Shown here piece after piece: positions 25,058 through 34,650 of a stretch of 64,000 bases of DNA. The notes beneath the pieces are model-generated. The model did no database searches and had not been told where the DNA came from. It saw nothing but the letters and a program-made list of their open reading frames with translations. A program made the position numbers and the translations under genes. How positions within the stretch are numbered: position 1 is the stretch's first letter; the number at the start of each line of letters is the position of its first letter. Source of the stretch: Oceanococcus sp. HetDA_MAG_MS8 (GTDB lineage: Bacteria; Pseudomonadota; Gammaproteobacteria; Nevskiales; Oceanococcaceae); contig JAHCMK010000001.1 in NCBI GenBank assembly GCA_019192445.1, forward strand, positions 310,001 through 374,000, given 5' to 3'.

Positions 25058-26181
25058 TGAAGGTTCCTGCCTACGAGGGGCTGATTGCCCGCTATCGCGA
25101 CCGCTTACCGCTGCCTGATGATGCCCAGGCTGTAGCTCTGTGTGAGGGGCGCACACCGCTCATTCAGCTACACAATATTCCCCGAGATTTGGGTTTTTCT
25201 GGGCGAATCTTCGTCAAATATGAAGGCCTCAATCCCACGGGGTCCTTCAAAGACCGTGGTATGACCGTTGCGGTCACTGCGGCCAAACATGCTGGCTCTA
25301 AAGCGATTATTTGTGCGTCTACCGGCAATACCTCAGCGGCAGCAGCGGCTTATGCAGCGCGTGCGGGGATGACGGCCTTTGTGCTCATCCCTGAGGGCAA
25401 AATTGCCTTGGGCAAGCTGGCACAAGCGGGCATTACCGGCTGCGAGGTCATTCAAATTCGCGGCAACTTTGACGACGGTATGCGCATCGTGCGCGGCATG
25501 TCCGATGCCCTGCCCATCACGGTAGTGAACTCAATTAACCCTTGGCGATTGCAGGGCCAAAAGACCGCAGCATTCGAAATCATTGAAGAGCTAGGTGAGG
25601 CGCCCGACTATCACTGTCTGCCAGTAGGTAATGCTGGAAATATCTCAGCGTATTGGTTGGGCTATCGCGAGATGGCACCGGTGCAGCCGGATGAAACGGC
25701 CATTGCGCCCCCGGAATTTGAGTATCACCGCGCCGTTGTCACGGAGCGCCGGCCGGTGATGTGCGGTTATCAGGCTGCGGGCGCCGCGCCGTTTCTGAGA
25801 GGTGAGCCCGTGGCGCAGCCGGAGACCTTGGCGACGGCTATTCGCATCGGTAACCCACAAAGCTGGGCCCATGCGGAAACCGCAGTGCGTGAGTCCCAAG
25901 GCTGGTTCGATGAATTTGCCGATGAGGACATACTGGCCGCTCAGAAGCTGCTGGCGAGTCGCGAGGGCATATTCTGCGAGCCTGCCTCCGCCACCTCCGT
26001 GGCTGGAGCCATCCGCGATATCCAGCAAGGTCGAATCGCCAGCGGTAGCACGGTGGTGTGTACCTTGACCGGCCATGGTCTTAAGGATCCAGATATTGCT
26101 ATTCGTCAGAGCAGCGCTGAGCCTACTGTGGTGGACGCCGAGCCCAATGCTGTTGAGGCGGCCTTGCGCGCTGCTATGTAA
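25057..26181 (+). CDS. thrC: Threonine synthase (short form)
   Basis: PLP enzyme that makes threonine from O-phosphohomoserine. The PLP lysine is in NPTGSFKDRG, followed by ASTGNTSAAAAAYAA. At 374 aa it resembles the short Bacillus-type enzyme rather than the 420-470 aa form of E. coli and pseudomonads. An insertion of roughly 20 residues lies around residues 205-230, between GYREMAP and VMCGYQAAGA. ATG 25057 overlaps the hom stop. Completes alaC-hom-thrC. Confidence 0.93.
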   Translation: MKVPAYEGLIARYRDRLPLPDDAQAVALCEGRTPLIQLHNIPRDLGFSGRIFVKYEGLNPTGSFKDRGMTVAVTAAKHAGSKAIICASTGNTSAAAAAYAARAGMTAFVLIPEGKIALGKLAQAGITGCEVIQIRGNFDDGMRIVRGMSDALPITVVNSINPWRLQGQKTAAFEIIEELGEAPDYHCLPVGNAGNISAYWLGYREMAPVQPDETAIAPPEFEYHRAVVTERRPVMCGYQAAGAAPFLRGEPVAQPETLATAIRIGNPQSWAHAETAVRESQGWFDEFADEDILAAQKLLASREGIFCEPASATSVAGAIRDIQQGRIASGSTVVCTLTGHGLKDPDIAIRQSSAEPTVVDAEPNAVEAALRAAM

Positions 26182-26238
26182 ATCTGGCGCTGGGGCTGAT
26201 GGCGCTACGGCGCAATAGGGGGCACAGGAGTCATTCTT

Positions 26239-28053
26239 ATGAACGCGGCCATGAGCACGGCTCCAGACCCTAGTGTGGTGTTGCGCCCTGCGAACGCGGC
26301 TGTGGAGCAAACGCTGTTGCAGCGTGGTCTGTCGCCGCACTTGGCTCAGCTGCTGTCAGTGAGATTGACGCAGGTGGTTGAAGACGATTGCCTGTGGGCG
26401 GGCAAGTTGGCGCAGCTACCCAATCCCGATGCCATTCCTGACATGCAGACTGCTGTGGCTCGCTTGCAGCAGGCGGTGCAGCAGCAACAAGTTATCGTGC
26501 TGGCTGTTGACCACGATATGGATGGGCAGGCCAGCGCGGCGGTGCTGTGGACGGCCCTGGTTGAGCTTTTTGGCCATCCCGCCCCACACCTTCATGTGCT
26601 GAGTAGCCACAGGCTACGTGAAGGCTATGGCGTAACCGCTCCTCTGGTGGGACGCATTCTTGAGCTTCAGCCTGATTTGGTAATCACTGCTGATAAGGGC
26701 AGCAGCGATGAGCCTCGCTTGGCTCAGCTACGGCAAGCGGGTATCGACGTGATCGTAACGGACCATCACCTGGTGCCGGAGGAGGGTCCGCCAGCTTCCG
26801 CGTTAGCCTGTGTGAATCCGGCACGCCACGACTCCCATTACGATCCCACCATCTGCGGAGCTGCCGTGGCTTTTTTGGTCATGGCCCGCTTGCGTCAAGC
26901 GCTGGCAAAAGCCGAGCCGGAGAAGAGTTGGCCCAAAGTGACCGGGCTACTGGATTACGTAGCGGTAGCCACCATTGCCGACTGCGTCAGTCTGCGTCCT
27001 GATAGCGCCCAAGTGAATCGCATTTTGGTGCAAGCTGGCCTGCGCCGAATTCGCCAAGCGCAACGGCCATGTTGGGCAGTGTTTATGGAGGCTCAGGACG
27101 GCTATGTGGACTCTCAGGATATTGCCTTTAAGTTAGCTCCTGCGGTTGCAGCGGCAGGGCGGCTGGATTGGGCCGAACCCGGTTTTGATTTTCTGGTGTC
27201 CAAAAGTCGGTCTGAGGCTCAACGGGCCTGGGAGTGCTTACTCAGCGAGAATGCCGCGCGTAAGGCCATTGAGGCAGATATCCGCCAGCAAGCAGAAGCT
27301 CAGCTGACGCAGGAATCGCTGGGCGCATCCATTTGCCTGCACCTAGAGCAGGGTCATAGCGGCGTCCATGGCATTACTGCGAGTCGCTTGGTAGAGCGTT
27401 ATGGTCGCCCGGTGGCCTTGTTTGCCCCGCGGCCAGATAGTGCCGGGCAACTGAGTGGCTCGCTGCGCAGCATTCCAGGCTTGCATCTGCGGCAGGTTCT
27501 GCAGGCGGTCGATGATGCCCATCCCGGCCTAATGCAGCGTTTCGGAGGGCATGCCGGAGCCGCCGGCGTGAGTCTAGTTGCAGAGAGTTTCGATGCCTTC
27601 AGTGTGAGCTTTGAACAGCAGTGCGCACAGGCCTTGGGGGAGCGTGACCTGAGTCCGGTTTGCTGGGTGGATGCCTGCGTGGACCTGGGTGAATGCAATG
27701 AGCAACTGGCGCGGGATTTGGAAAACCTAGACCCTTGGGGACGCGACTTTCCACTCCCGCAGTTTTGGCTCAAGGCGCAGGTGTCTGAGCTGCAAGCCAT
27801 GGGTGATGGTCGGCATGCCAGACTCCATTTGCAAAGTGCTAGCGGCGCAAGACTCGAGGCTGTGTGGTTCCAAGCGCGGACTGATGCGCAATCCGCCTGG
27901 CCAGTACACAGAGACGAAGAGGTTGGCTTGGTGGTGAGGGTTGGCCTGAATCGTTGGCGGGGGCGTGAGCGGCTTCAAATCCAGGTGGTGTTGCGCGCCG
28001 ATACGCAGCCGTTGCCCGCATCACCCCAAGCTGAAGCGTTGCCGGGGAGCTAG
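26239..28053 (+). CDS. recJ: RecJ-like single-stranded-DNA exonuclease (DHH family)
   Basis: DHH/DHHA1-type phosphoesterase of RecJ length (604 aa), expected to degrade single-stranded DNA 5'-3' in recombination and mismatch repair. Motif I reads DHDMDG where E. coli has DFDADG, motif II ADKG where RecJ usually has VDNG; the DHH motif (VTDHH), HSGVHGI and GGHAGAAG are kept. The metal-binding aspartates of motif I remain, so activity is plausible but divergence is clear. A GGAG sits before ATG 26239. Its last 33 bases overlap the convergent FimX-like gene. Confidence 0.85.
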   Translation: MNAAMSTAPDPSVVLRPANAAVEQTLLQRGLSPHLAQLLSVRLTQVVEDDCLWAGKLAQLPNPDAIPDMQTAVARLQQAVQQQQVIVLAVDHDMDGQASAAVLWTALVELFGHPAPHLHVLSSHRLREGYGVTAPLVGRILELQPDLVITADKGSSDEPRLAQLRQAGIDVIVTDHHLVPEEGPPASALACVNPARHDSHYDPTICGAAVAFLVMARLRQALAKAEPEKSWPKVTGLLDYVAVATIADCVSLRPDSAQVNRILVQAGLRRIRQAQRPCWAVFMEAQDGYVDSQDIAFKLAPAVAAAGRLDWAEPGFDFLVSKSRSEAQRAWECLLSENAARKAIEADIRQQAEAQLTQESLGASICLHLEQGHSGVHGITASRLVERYGRPVALFAPRPDSAGQLSGSLRSIPGLHLRQVLQAVDDAHPGLMQRFGGHAGAAGVSLVAESFDAFSVSFEQQCAQALGERDLSPVCWVDACVDLGECNEQLARDLENLDPWGRDFPLPQFWLKAQVSELQAMGDGRHARLHLQSASGARLEAVWFQARTDAQSAWPVHRDEEVGLVVRVGLNRWRGRERLQIQVVLRADTQPLPASPQAEALPGS

Positions 28054-30057
28054 TTCAATTTCCGGCTCATGCACATGGCTGCCCATGATGTAGTTCACCC
28101 CCAATTGCCAGAGCCTTGCCATGGCGTTGGCACTGGTGACCCGCTCTGCAATGGTGGCAATGTTCTGCTGGCGCGCAACTTCCAAAATCTTGCTAAAGGA
28201 GCCCAGATTGGATTGGCTATCGACGATGGTCTGGGTGAAGTCGGCATGCAGTTTGACGAAGTCGATGGGCACGCGTTTGAGGATTTCGTGCGACTGGGTA
28301 CTGATCCCGAAATGGTCCAGGGCAGTGGCGATGCCCATCTCGCGCAACTGCTCCAGCAACGCACGGCCTTGGCGCATCTGCGTTTGCAGCATGCGCTCCC
28401 GTAAGACGATGACCAAGGATTGTGGCTCCACCTGGGCGCCTTCCCAATGAGGCTTCAACCACTGCAGAAAATCGGTGTACTGAGTCAGAGTCGCCGCGTC
28501 CAAGCGCACAAAGAACACGCGCGGCGCTTCCTCCAGGCGCTTGAGGGCATGGCTGACCACCCAGCGATCGATGGAGGGCATCATGCCTTCCGCCTGTGCG
28601 GCAGGCATGAACTTGCGCGCGGGAATGACTTCGCCTTGGGTATCCCGAAGGCGCAGCAAAACATCCACATGCTCGCGAGGGTTATCACTGAGGCAGGCGA
28701 TGTTCTGAAAAGCCAGGTCGAAGCGATCGTCGCTCATGGCTTCTCGCACCATGGCTGCCCAGCGCCGCTGTTCCTCACGGCGACGCACTTGTTCGGCATG
28801 GTCGCCGATGGTTTCCAAAGCTTGATTCACGCCCCGTTGGCGCAGGTCTGCCAGGGTCTGTTGGCCTTGGTTGAGTAGCGAATCCGGATCTCGTGGCGGT
28901 GGTGGCAAGGCCTGCACAGTGGCACTGGCGGTCGCCGCCACACTCTTATCGCCATGGTCGAAGTCGTGACGTCCGATTTGCCGTTGGCGGGCCTGTACCC
29001 ACTCCTGCGCGGCCTCTAACGAGCTGACCTCTGCGGCAATCGCCACGCAGGCGCCGTCGAGCGGAGCCATTTGCATGCCGGGTAAGGGGTGCGCCGAAAG
29101 CAGGTCTAGAAACTGTGAGCGAATCTCATCCAAGCCCAGCAGTCCCAGGTGTTCTTCCAGTTCGCTGGGGTTGTCCAGGCCCATGTTGATGAGGACTAAA
29201 GGATGGCTGCTATCAATGCTGTGATGCGCGATCCATTGATGGAGCCGACGCCGCTGCTCGCCAACATTGCTCGCTTCCTGCACGCTTAAACCACGAATTT
29301 CTATGGCGGGCTCATCGTCGTGCTCTACGCCGCTGAGGCGCATCGGTAAGGCCTTGGCATCTGGACTATCGGTTAGCCAGGCGATGGGAGTGTCGATGCT
29401 GGTGTTGGGGTCTTTGCGTAGGGCTCGCATGGCGTCCCGCAGGGGGCCCGAGGATGTACTGGCAATGCAATCTAAGACGGGCATGGCAATAAGCGCTTCC
29501 CGGTCCCCTTGGCCCAGTTGCTGGGCTGCGGCCAAATTGCAATGCACGATGATGCCTTCCTGCACGATCACGATGGGTTGAGCTTGGTCTTCCATCGCTG
29601 CGGCATCCTTACGCGATTGTTCGCCCAACCTGTCGCGAAGTTGACTCAATTGGCGCAGCTGCGTGCTGATCTGCCACTCGCGCTCCATGATTAATGCACT
29701 CAAGGCCTGATCAGCTCGGCTGAGGAGGCCTTGAGCACCCATCTCAAGGGCTTCCCGCAGCTGGGTGGCATCAAAAGTATCTGCCCACACCAATATGGGT
29801 AGGCTGCCTTGTTGTTGGCGTAAGTCGCGCAGTAGCTCGCGTAGACGCACTCCCGGGTGATGGCTGTCGATAATGATTCCCAGTGCCGAGGGTGTCTCCT
29901 GCAACATCGACACCAGTGTTTCCGGGCCGGGCGCCACGACGACGCGGACACTATGACCACGCTGCCGTAGCGATGCCTCCAGCGAACTAGCGTCAGCAAC
30001 GGTGTCTGCTAATAGCAGGCACTCGCCCTGTAAATGAGTAGCCAAGGGCTTGTTCAT
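28021..30057 (-). CDS. FimX-like protein: degenerate REC, PAS and EAL domains
   Basis: 678 aa. Residues 10-130 look like a receiver domain without the acidic phosphorylation cluster, 145-265 resemble a PAS domain, 270-400 occupy the GGDEF position without a GGDEF motif, and 430-675 form an EAL domain. The EAL motif itself is DVL, DDFG is replaced by DHFGIST, and KLHADF replaces KxD. As in Pseudomonas/Xanthomonas FimX, it should therefore bind c-di-GMP rather than cut it. A role in type IV pilus or twitching control is inferred by analogy. Convergent with recJ. Confidence 0.8.
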   Translation of the reverse strand: MNKPLATHLQGECLLLADTVADASSLEASLRQRGHSVRVVVAPGPETLVSMLQETPSALGIIIDSHHPGVRLRELLRDLRQQQGSLPILVWADTFDATQLREALEMGAQGLLSRADQALSALIMEREWQISTQLRQLSQLRDRLGEQSRKDAAAMEDQAQPIVIVQEGIIVHCNLAAAQQLGQGDREALIAMPVLDCIASTSSGPLRDAMRALRKDPNTSIDTPIAWLTDSPDAKALPMRLSGVEHDDEPAIEIRGLSVQEASNVGEQRRRLHQWIAHHSIDSSHPLVLINMGLDNPSELEEHLGLLGLDEIRSQFLDLLSAHPLPGMQMAPLDGACVAIAAEVSSLEAAQEWVQARQRQIGRHDFDHGDKSVAATASATVQALPPPPRDPDSLLNQGQQTLADLRQRGVNQALETIGDHAEQVRRREEQRRWAAMVREAMSDDRFDLAFQNIACLSDNPREHVDVLLRLRDTQGEVIPARKFMPAAQAEGMMPSIDRWVVSHALKRLEEAPRVFFVRLDAATLTQYTDFLQWLKPHWEGAQVEPQSLVIVLRERMLQTQMRQGRALLEQLREMGIATALDHFGISTQSHEILKRVPIDFVKLHADFTQTIVDSQSNLGSFSKILEVARQQNIATIAERVTSANAMARLWQLGVNYIMGSHVHEPEIELAPRQRFSLG

Positions 30058-30270
30058 AGGTTCTTTCAGAGTCCTCTTCGCTACAGCTCACCGAGAATAC
30101 CGGTCATCTGTACTCACACCTCAAGCACCCAAGCATAGCAATTGTCGCATTCCATCCTTGCTGCATTGCGCGCAGGCCCGGAGCACAGGCTATGTCTGGC
30201 GCATGAGAGGGGCGCTACGGGTGCATGGTGCGAGCGTTCTAGCTTTAGCGTTATCTGCGCAAAGCGGTGT

Positions 30271-31296
30271 TCAGCGCAGAATGGTTTTGTGCGCGCGGCC
30301 GGGTATTTCCCGCACCAGGCGTGGCAGCAAATAGCCGGGAAGCTGCTCCTGTAGCTGCGCATGCAAGGTCATGGCCTGTTGTTCTGGCAGGTCAAAATGC
30401 GCAGCCCCTTCAACCTTATCGAGCACATGCAGGTAATAGGGGAGAGTGCCGCTGCGAAAGAGGGCGTGGGAGAGCTGGGCCAGAGTATCTACGGCGTCAT
30501 TGACCCCAGCAAGCAGAACCGCTTGGTTCAAAACTGGGCCAACTCGGCGCAGTTCGCTCAGGGCAGCGTCTACCGTGGCGTCTAACTCAGCGGGATGATT
30601 ACTGTGGACGATGCTAATGACTTGTAGCCGACTGCGTTGCAATCGATTCACCAAGCTGGGAGTGACGCGCTGCGGAATCACGATGGGCAGGCGAGTGTGC
30701 AGCCTTAAAGTGCGTAGGTGCGGAATTTGTTCTAAGGCAGTGATCAGCTGGTTCAGCCGCTCATCATCGAGCATGAGCGGATCGCCCCCACTTAGGATGA
30801 TCTCTTGGATGTCAGGCCGCTCTTGCAAGTGGTCCAGGGCGGGCTGTAAGCGACCCTGAGCATGCTCAGAGTAGGGAAATTCGCGTCTAAAGCAGTAGCG
30901 ACAGTGAACCGCGCAGGCTTGGGTGGCGATAATCAGCGCTCGTCCGGCGTATTTGTGGATGAGGCCGGGCACGGGGGTGGCCTGGGTTTCCCCGACCGGA
31001 TCCTTGCCAAAGCCTGTAGCCGCTACCGTTTCCGCAGCCTGGCTAAGGACTTGCAGTAATAGAGGGTCTTGAGCATCTCCCCAGCGCATACGACTGATGT
31101 AAGGCCAAGGCGCTAGCACCGGAAAATCAATGGACGGAATGGACTGAGTTGGCAGTCCACATGCCTCGCGTAGAGCCTTTGAACTACGCAGGGAGCGACG
31201 AAATTCCGCCTGCCAATCCGATAGTGGCTCTGGGGTAGGTACAATGTCGGGCCTCGTTCGATTATCAGAGGCTGCTGCCGCGGCCGGAGTCATCAT
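30271..31296 (-). CDS. epmB: EF-P beta-lysylation protein EpmB (radical SAM 2,3-aminomutase)
   Basis: Converts (S)-alpha-lysine to (R)-beta-lysine for transfer to elongation factor P. The radical-SAM cluster motif is [15 protein letters not shown], followed by [10 protein letters not shown] and HTRLPIVIP. 341 aa, the length of E. coli EpmB and shorter than catabolic KamA. Divergent from efp; the ATG at 31296 overlaps the efp start codon in the opposite direction. No closer in-frame ATG or GTG was seen over the first 25 codons. Confidence 0.92.
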   Translation of the reverse strand: MMTPAAAAASDNRTRPDIVPTPEPLSDWQAEFRRSLRSSKALREACGLPTQSIPSIDFPVLAPWPYISRMRWGDAQDPLLLQVLSQAAETVAATGFGKDPVGETQATPVPGLIHKYAGRALIIATQACAVHCRYCFRREFPYSEHAQGRLQPALDHLQERPDIQEIILSGGDPLMLDDERLNQLITALEQIPHLRTLRLHTRLPIVIPQRVTPSLVNRLQRSRLQVISIVHSNHPAELDATVDAALSELRRVGPVLNQAVLLAGVNDAVDTLAQLSHALFRSGTLPYYLHVLDKVEGAAHFDLPEQQAMTLHAQLQEQLPGYLLPRLVREIPGRAHKTILR

Positions 31297-31858
31297 GAGT
31301 AGTTATTCCACGAATCAATTTAAAGGCGGGCTGAAGATCCTGCTCGACGGCGAACCCTACAGCATTGTCGAGCACGAGATGGTCAAGCCTGGTAAGGGAC
31401 AGGCTTTCTCCAGGGTCAAGGTGCGCAACCTCAAAAGCGGTCGCGTTGTTGAGAAGACCTTTAAATCGGGTGATTCCGTCGAAGCGGCAGATGTCATGGA
31501 AATTGATCTGCAGTACCTCTACTACGACGGTGAGTTTTGGACCTTCATGGAGCCCAACACCTTCGAGCAGTATCAAGCGGACGAAAACGCCATGGTAGAG
31601 GCTAAGAAGTGGATCCGTGAGCAGGATATGTGCACGATCATGCTTTACAACGGCTCGCCATTGACCGTTGAACCGCCGAATTTTGTGGAGTTAGAAGTCA
31701 CCGAAACGGACCCCGGCGTGCGCGGTGATACCTCCGGCGGCGGTGGCAAGCCAGCCACCTTGGAAACCGGAACGGTGGTGCGTGTACCCCTGTTCATCGA
31801 CATTGGCGACAAGCTCAAGATTGACACCCGCAGCGGCGAATACGTCTCTCGGGCCTAA
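31295..31858 (+). CDS. efp: Translation elongation factor P
   Basis: Relieves ribosome stalling at polyproline. The conserved N-terminal loop VKPGKGQAF carries the lysine (about position 34) that receives beta-lysine from EpmA. Three OB/KOW-like domains fill 187 aa, with the end segment [16 protein letters not shown] typical of the family. Start ATG 31295; an upstream in-frame GTG/ATG run back to 31244 lies in the promoter region. A TACAAT sequence at 31240-31245 is a good -10 candidate. Confidence 0.97.
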   Translation: MSSYSTNQFKGGLKILLDGEPYSIVEHEMVKPGKGQAFSRVKVRNLKSGRVVEKTFKSGDSVEAADVMEIDLQYLYYDGEFWTFMEPNTFEQYQADENAMVEAKKWIREQDMCTIMLYNGSPLTVEPPNFVELEVTETDPGVRGDTSGGGGKPATLETGTVVRVPLFIDIGDKLKIDTRSGEYVSRA

Positions 31859-31943
31859 AAACCAGGGTCCTAGACGGCGCTAACGTCCTTGAGGCTTGTG
31901 TTTGCGTTCTAGCTTTGACTGCCCATGGGCAGGAGCCAACATA

Positions 31944-32891
31944 GTGGATATTTCTTGGCGGCCCTCTGCTGATGCCCAAGCCTTGCAGCGCCGCGCCATG
32001 CGCCATCGTCTGCTGCGCGAGCGCTTTCACCGGCAGGGCGTCATGGAGGTGGATACGCCGGTACTGTCGGCCACCACCGCTCCAGACCCTCAGGTTCCTA
32101 GCTTGGCCACGCGGCACGCAGGGCATCGCTACTGGTTGCAGCCTTCGCCTGAACATCATATGAAGCGTCTGCTGGCGGCGGGCTCAGGGTCCATTTATCG
32201 ACTGGGGAGCGTGTTTCGCGATGACCCTGTCGGGCGTTGGCACAGCCCAGAGTTTTGCATGCTGGAATGGTATCGCTGCGGCTTTGACGATACGCAGTTG
32301 ATGCAGGATGTGGCGGAGTTGGTGGCCGAGCTTGGTGGCCCCGTAGAGCACACCGTCCGTTCTTACAGCGAGCTAGTGGCGGCGGCGCTGGGCGAGGACC
32401 CCTTGTTGGTCTCTTTGGCCGAATTGGGTCGGTTCTGCTCCAGCCATGGTCTGTATGAAGTCAGCGCCTTGGATCGGGATGCTTTGCTCGACTTTGTCAT
32501 GGGCGTGGTGGTGGGGCCAAAACTCGGTCATGACGGCCTACAGTTCGTCAGCCGCTATCCGGCCACCCAAGCCGCCTTGGCCCGTTTGGATGATCAAGAT
32601 CCGCGCTATGCACGGCGCTTCGAGCTGTACTGGCAAGGGGTGGAGCTGGCAAATGGTTTCTGGGAGCTGACTGACGCCTCCGAACAAGCCCAGCGTTGGC
32701 AGGACGAAGAACGCCAGCGCGAGGAGGCCGGCGCCACCAAAGTCGAGGCGGACGCTCGTTTGCTGGCGGCCTTGAAGCACGGTCTGCCCGATTGCGCCGG
32801 TGTGGCGTTGGGACTGGACCGGCTTTACGCCCTGCTAGATCAGGAGCCTAGCTTGGCTCCAGTACAAAGCTTTTCCTGGGAGATCGCTTGA
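31944..32891 (+). CDS. epmA: EF-P--lysine ligase EpmA (PoxA/GenX)
   Basis: Truncated class II lysyl-tRNA-synthetase-like enzyme that attaches beta-lysine to EF-P. Motif 2 is FRDDPVGRWHSPEFCMLEW, motif 3 GVALGLDRL, and EVDTPVLSATTAPDP is the N-terminal signature. 315 aa, no anticodon-binding domain. GTG 31944 is chosen because AGGAG lies eight bases upstream. The stop overlaps the next gene's ATG (TGATG). With efp and epmB it completes the modification pathway. Confidence 0.93.
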   Translation: MDISWRPSADAQALQRRAMRHRLLRERFHRQGVMEVDTPVLSATTAPDPQVPSLATRHAGHRYWLQPSPEHHMKRLLAAGSGSIYRLGSVFRDDPVGRWHSPEFCMLEWYRCGFDDTQLMQDVAELVAELGGPVEHTVRSYSELVAAALGEDPLLVSLAELGRFCSSHGLYEVSALDRDALLDFVMGVVVGPKLGHDGLQFVSRYPATQAALARLDDQDPRYARRFELYWQGVELANGFWELTDASEQAQRWQDEERQREEAGATKVEADARLLAALKHGLPDCAGVALGLDRLYALLDQEPSLAPVQSFSWEIA

Positions 32892-34621
32892 TGACTGTGT
32901 TGCTAACGGCGATTGGAGCCTTGCTGCTGGGGCCCTTGATTGTGGCGCCCTTGGAGGGGCGTGCCGGAGTTCGCAATACCCTGGACGGCTTCATCTTTGT
33001 CAGCATAGGCGGGTTGGTGGCCATCGACATACTGCCCCATGTGCTCAGCGATCTGGGCGTGTTGGGTTTGCTCCTGGTAGCTGTAGGGCTGTGGGGCCCG
33101 ACTTGGCTGGAAGCGCGCTTTCGCAGAGCGGCCAAGCGCACGCATATTACGGTCATGGGCATTGCCTTGGTGGGCGTACTGGTGCACACCTTAGTGGATG
33201 GCGCTGCCCTGGAGGCGACTAACAACAATAGTTTGGTGGTGGCTGTGCTGCTCCATCGTTTGCCGGTGGGCATGGCCGTATGGTGGCTGCTGCGTCCCGT
33301 GTGGGGAACCACAGGGGCCTCAGTAGTGCTCCTAGCTATGGTTGTTGCTACCAGCGTCGGCTATCTGTTGGGTCATGGTTTTGCCGAGGGCGTGCCGGAG
33401 TTAGCCGTGCTGGAGGCCGTGGTAGCTGGCTCGGTGCTCCATGTGGTGTTCAACCGGCTGCATATCAGTGCTCAGGCCCAAGCCGAGCCCGTAGAACCCC
33501 GCGCCGAAGGGCTTGGGAACTTGCTGGGTTTGGCCTTCCTCAGCGCTGCCTTTGGTTTGGTTTGGCCCCCATCCGCGGCCGTACAGAGCGTCTTTCAAAC
33601 CACGCTAGAGCTGACCTTGGTTGCCGCGCCGGCTTTGTTGCTTGGGTACACCCTGGCCGGCCTGCTAGGCGGTATGGTGCCGGTGCGTTCCTTGGCCTGG
33701 ATTGGGCGCGGAGGCCCGGCGCGGCAGAGTGTGAACGGCATGGCCGTGGGCTTACCCTTGCCGGTATGTTCCTGTGGCGTGGTTCCTCTGTATCGCAGTC
33801 TGATGCAGCGTGGTGTTCCCCCCTCGGCAGGTCTGGCCTTTTTGATTGCCACACCGGAATTGGGTTTGGATGCACTCATTGTGTCCTGGCCCTTATTGGG
33901 TTGGGAGATGACCCTGGCGAGGTTGGTTGCGGCTGGCTTCATTGCCTGGTGTGTGGGCTGGATTCTGGGGCGGATGATGCCGGTGATTGATGCGCCCAAA
34001 CCCCACTCCTGCGGGCATTGCCACTCCGACCCACTAGACGATGCCGCCGAAGCCAGTTGGTCTATGCAAGGCTTTAAACGCGGGCTGCGTTTTGGCTACA
34101 CAGAGCTCTTCGACTCCACCATGCCTTGGTTGGTGGTGGGCCTCGTCATAGCAGCCGTCGCCGCTCCCTTGTTGCAACTGGTCCCGCAATGGCAGCTCCC
34201 CAGCTTGCTGGAGGTTGCAGCCTTTGCGCTGCTTGGGATGCCGGTCTACGTCTGCGCCACGGGCTCCACACCCATTGTGGCCATGATGTTGCTCAGCGGG
34301 GTATCGCCAGGCGCGGCCTTGGCCTTTCTGATCACGGGGCCAGCCACCAATCCGGCCACTTTTGGGGTGCTGAGGCAACTACACGGTAGTGCAGCCGCCC
34401 TTCGTTTTGGCTTAATGACCGCTGGACTCGCTCTGGTCGCCGGAGTGTTGTTGAACAGCGTGCCTGGGCTGGCAGTGGAACCCGCAGAAATTGGGATGGA
34501 CCACCTGAACTGGTGGCATTGGCTGAGCTTTGCGGTTCTGGTGGGTCTGTGCGCCAGTGCCATCTGGCGGCGCGGCGCCCGTGCTTTGGTTGCTGAACTC
34601 TCAGTGGGCGCGCACGCCTAA
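32891..34621 (+). CDS. ZIP-like domain fused to CSCG-type permease (ArsP/DUF318 family)
   Basis: 576 aa, many membrane segments. The first ~200 residues resemble a ZIP metal transporter: GGLVAIDILPHVLSD (TM2-like), VHTLVDGAALEA near residue 98 (TM4-like H..DG) and LLHRLPVG near residue 121 (TM5-like H..P.G). The rest matches the YraQ/ArsP permease family, with PVCSCGVVPL near residue 290 and a second half after a Cys/His-rich cytosolic loop HSCGHCHSDP near residue 372. A metal or metalloid efflux role is inferred; the substrate is unknown. ATG overlaps the epmA stop, so it may be co-transcribed. Confidence 0.75.
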   Translation: MTVLLTAIGALLLGPLIVAPLEGRAGVRNTLDGFIFVSIGGLVAIDILPHVLSDLGVLGLLLVAVGLWGPTWLEARFRRAAKRTHITVMGIALVGVLVHTLVDGAALEATNNNSLVVAVLLHRLPVGMAVWWLLRPVWGTTGASVVLLAMVVATSVGYLLGHGFAEGVPELAVLEAVVAGSVLHVVFNRLHISAQAQAEPVEPRAEGLGNLLGLAFLSAAFGLVWPPSAAVQSVFQTTLELTLVAAPALLLGYTLAGLLGGMVPVRSLAWIGRGGPARQSVNGMAVGLPLPVCSCGVVPLYRSLMQRGVPPSAGLAFLIATPELGLDALIVSWPLLGWEMTLARLVAAGFIAWCVGWILGRMMPVIDAPKPHSCGHCHSDPLDDAAEASWSMQGFKRGLRFGYTELFDSTMPWLVVGLVIAAVAAPLLQLVPQWQLPSLLEVAAFALLGMPVYVCATGSTPIVAMMLLSGVSPGAALAFLITGPATNPATFGVLRQLHGSAAALRFGLMTAGLALVAGVLLNSVPGLAVEPAEIGMDHLNWWHWLSFAVLVGLCASAIWRRGARALVAELSVGAHA

Positions 34622-34650
34622 ACCTGTGGCAGCGTTAGCATGTGTGGCGT

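Noticed and set aside
28420-28878. 152-codon + strand frame opposite the FimX-like gene
   Set aside because: Antisense shadow of a well-supported EAL-domain protein.
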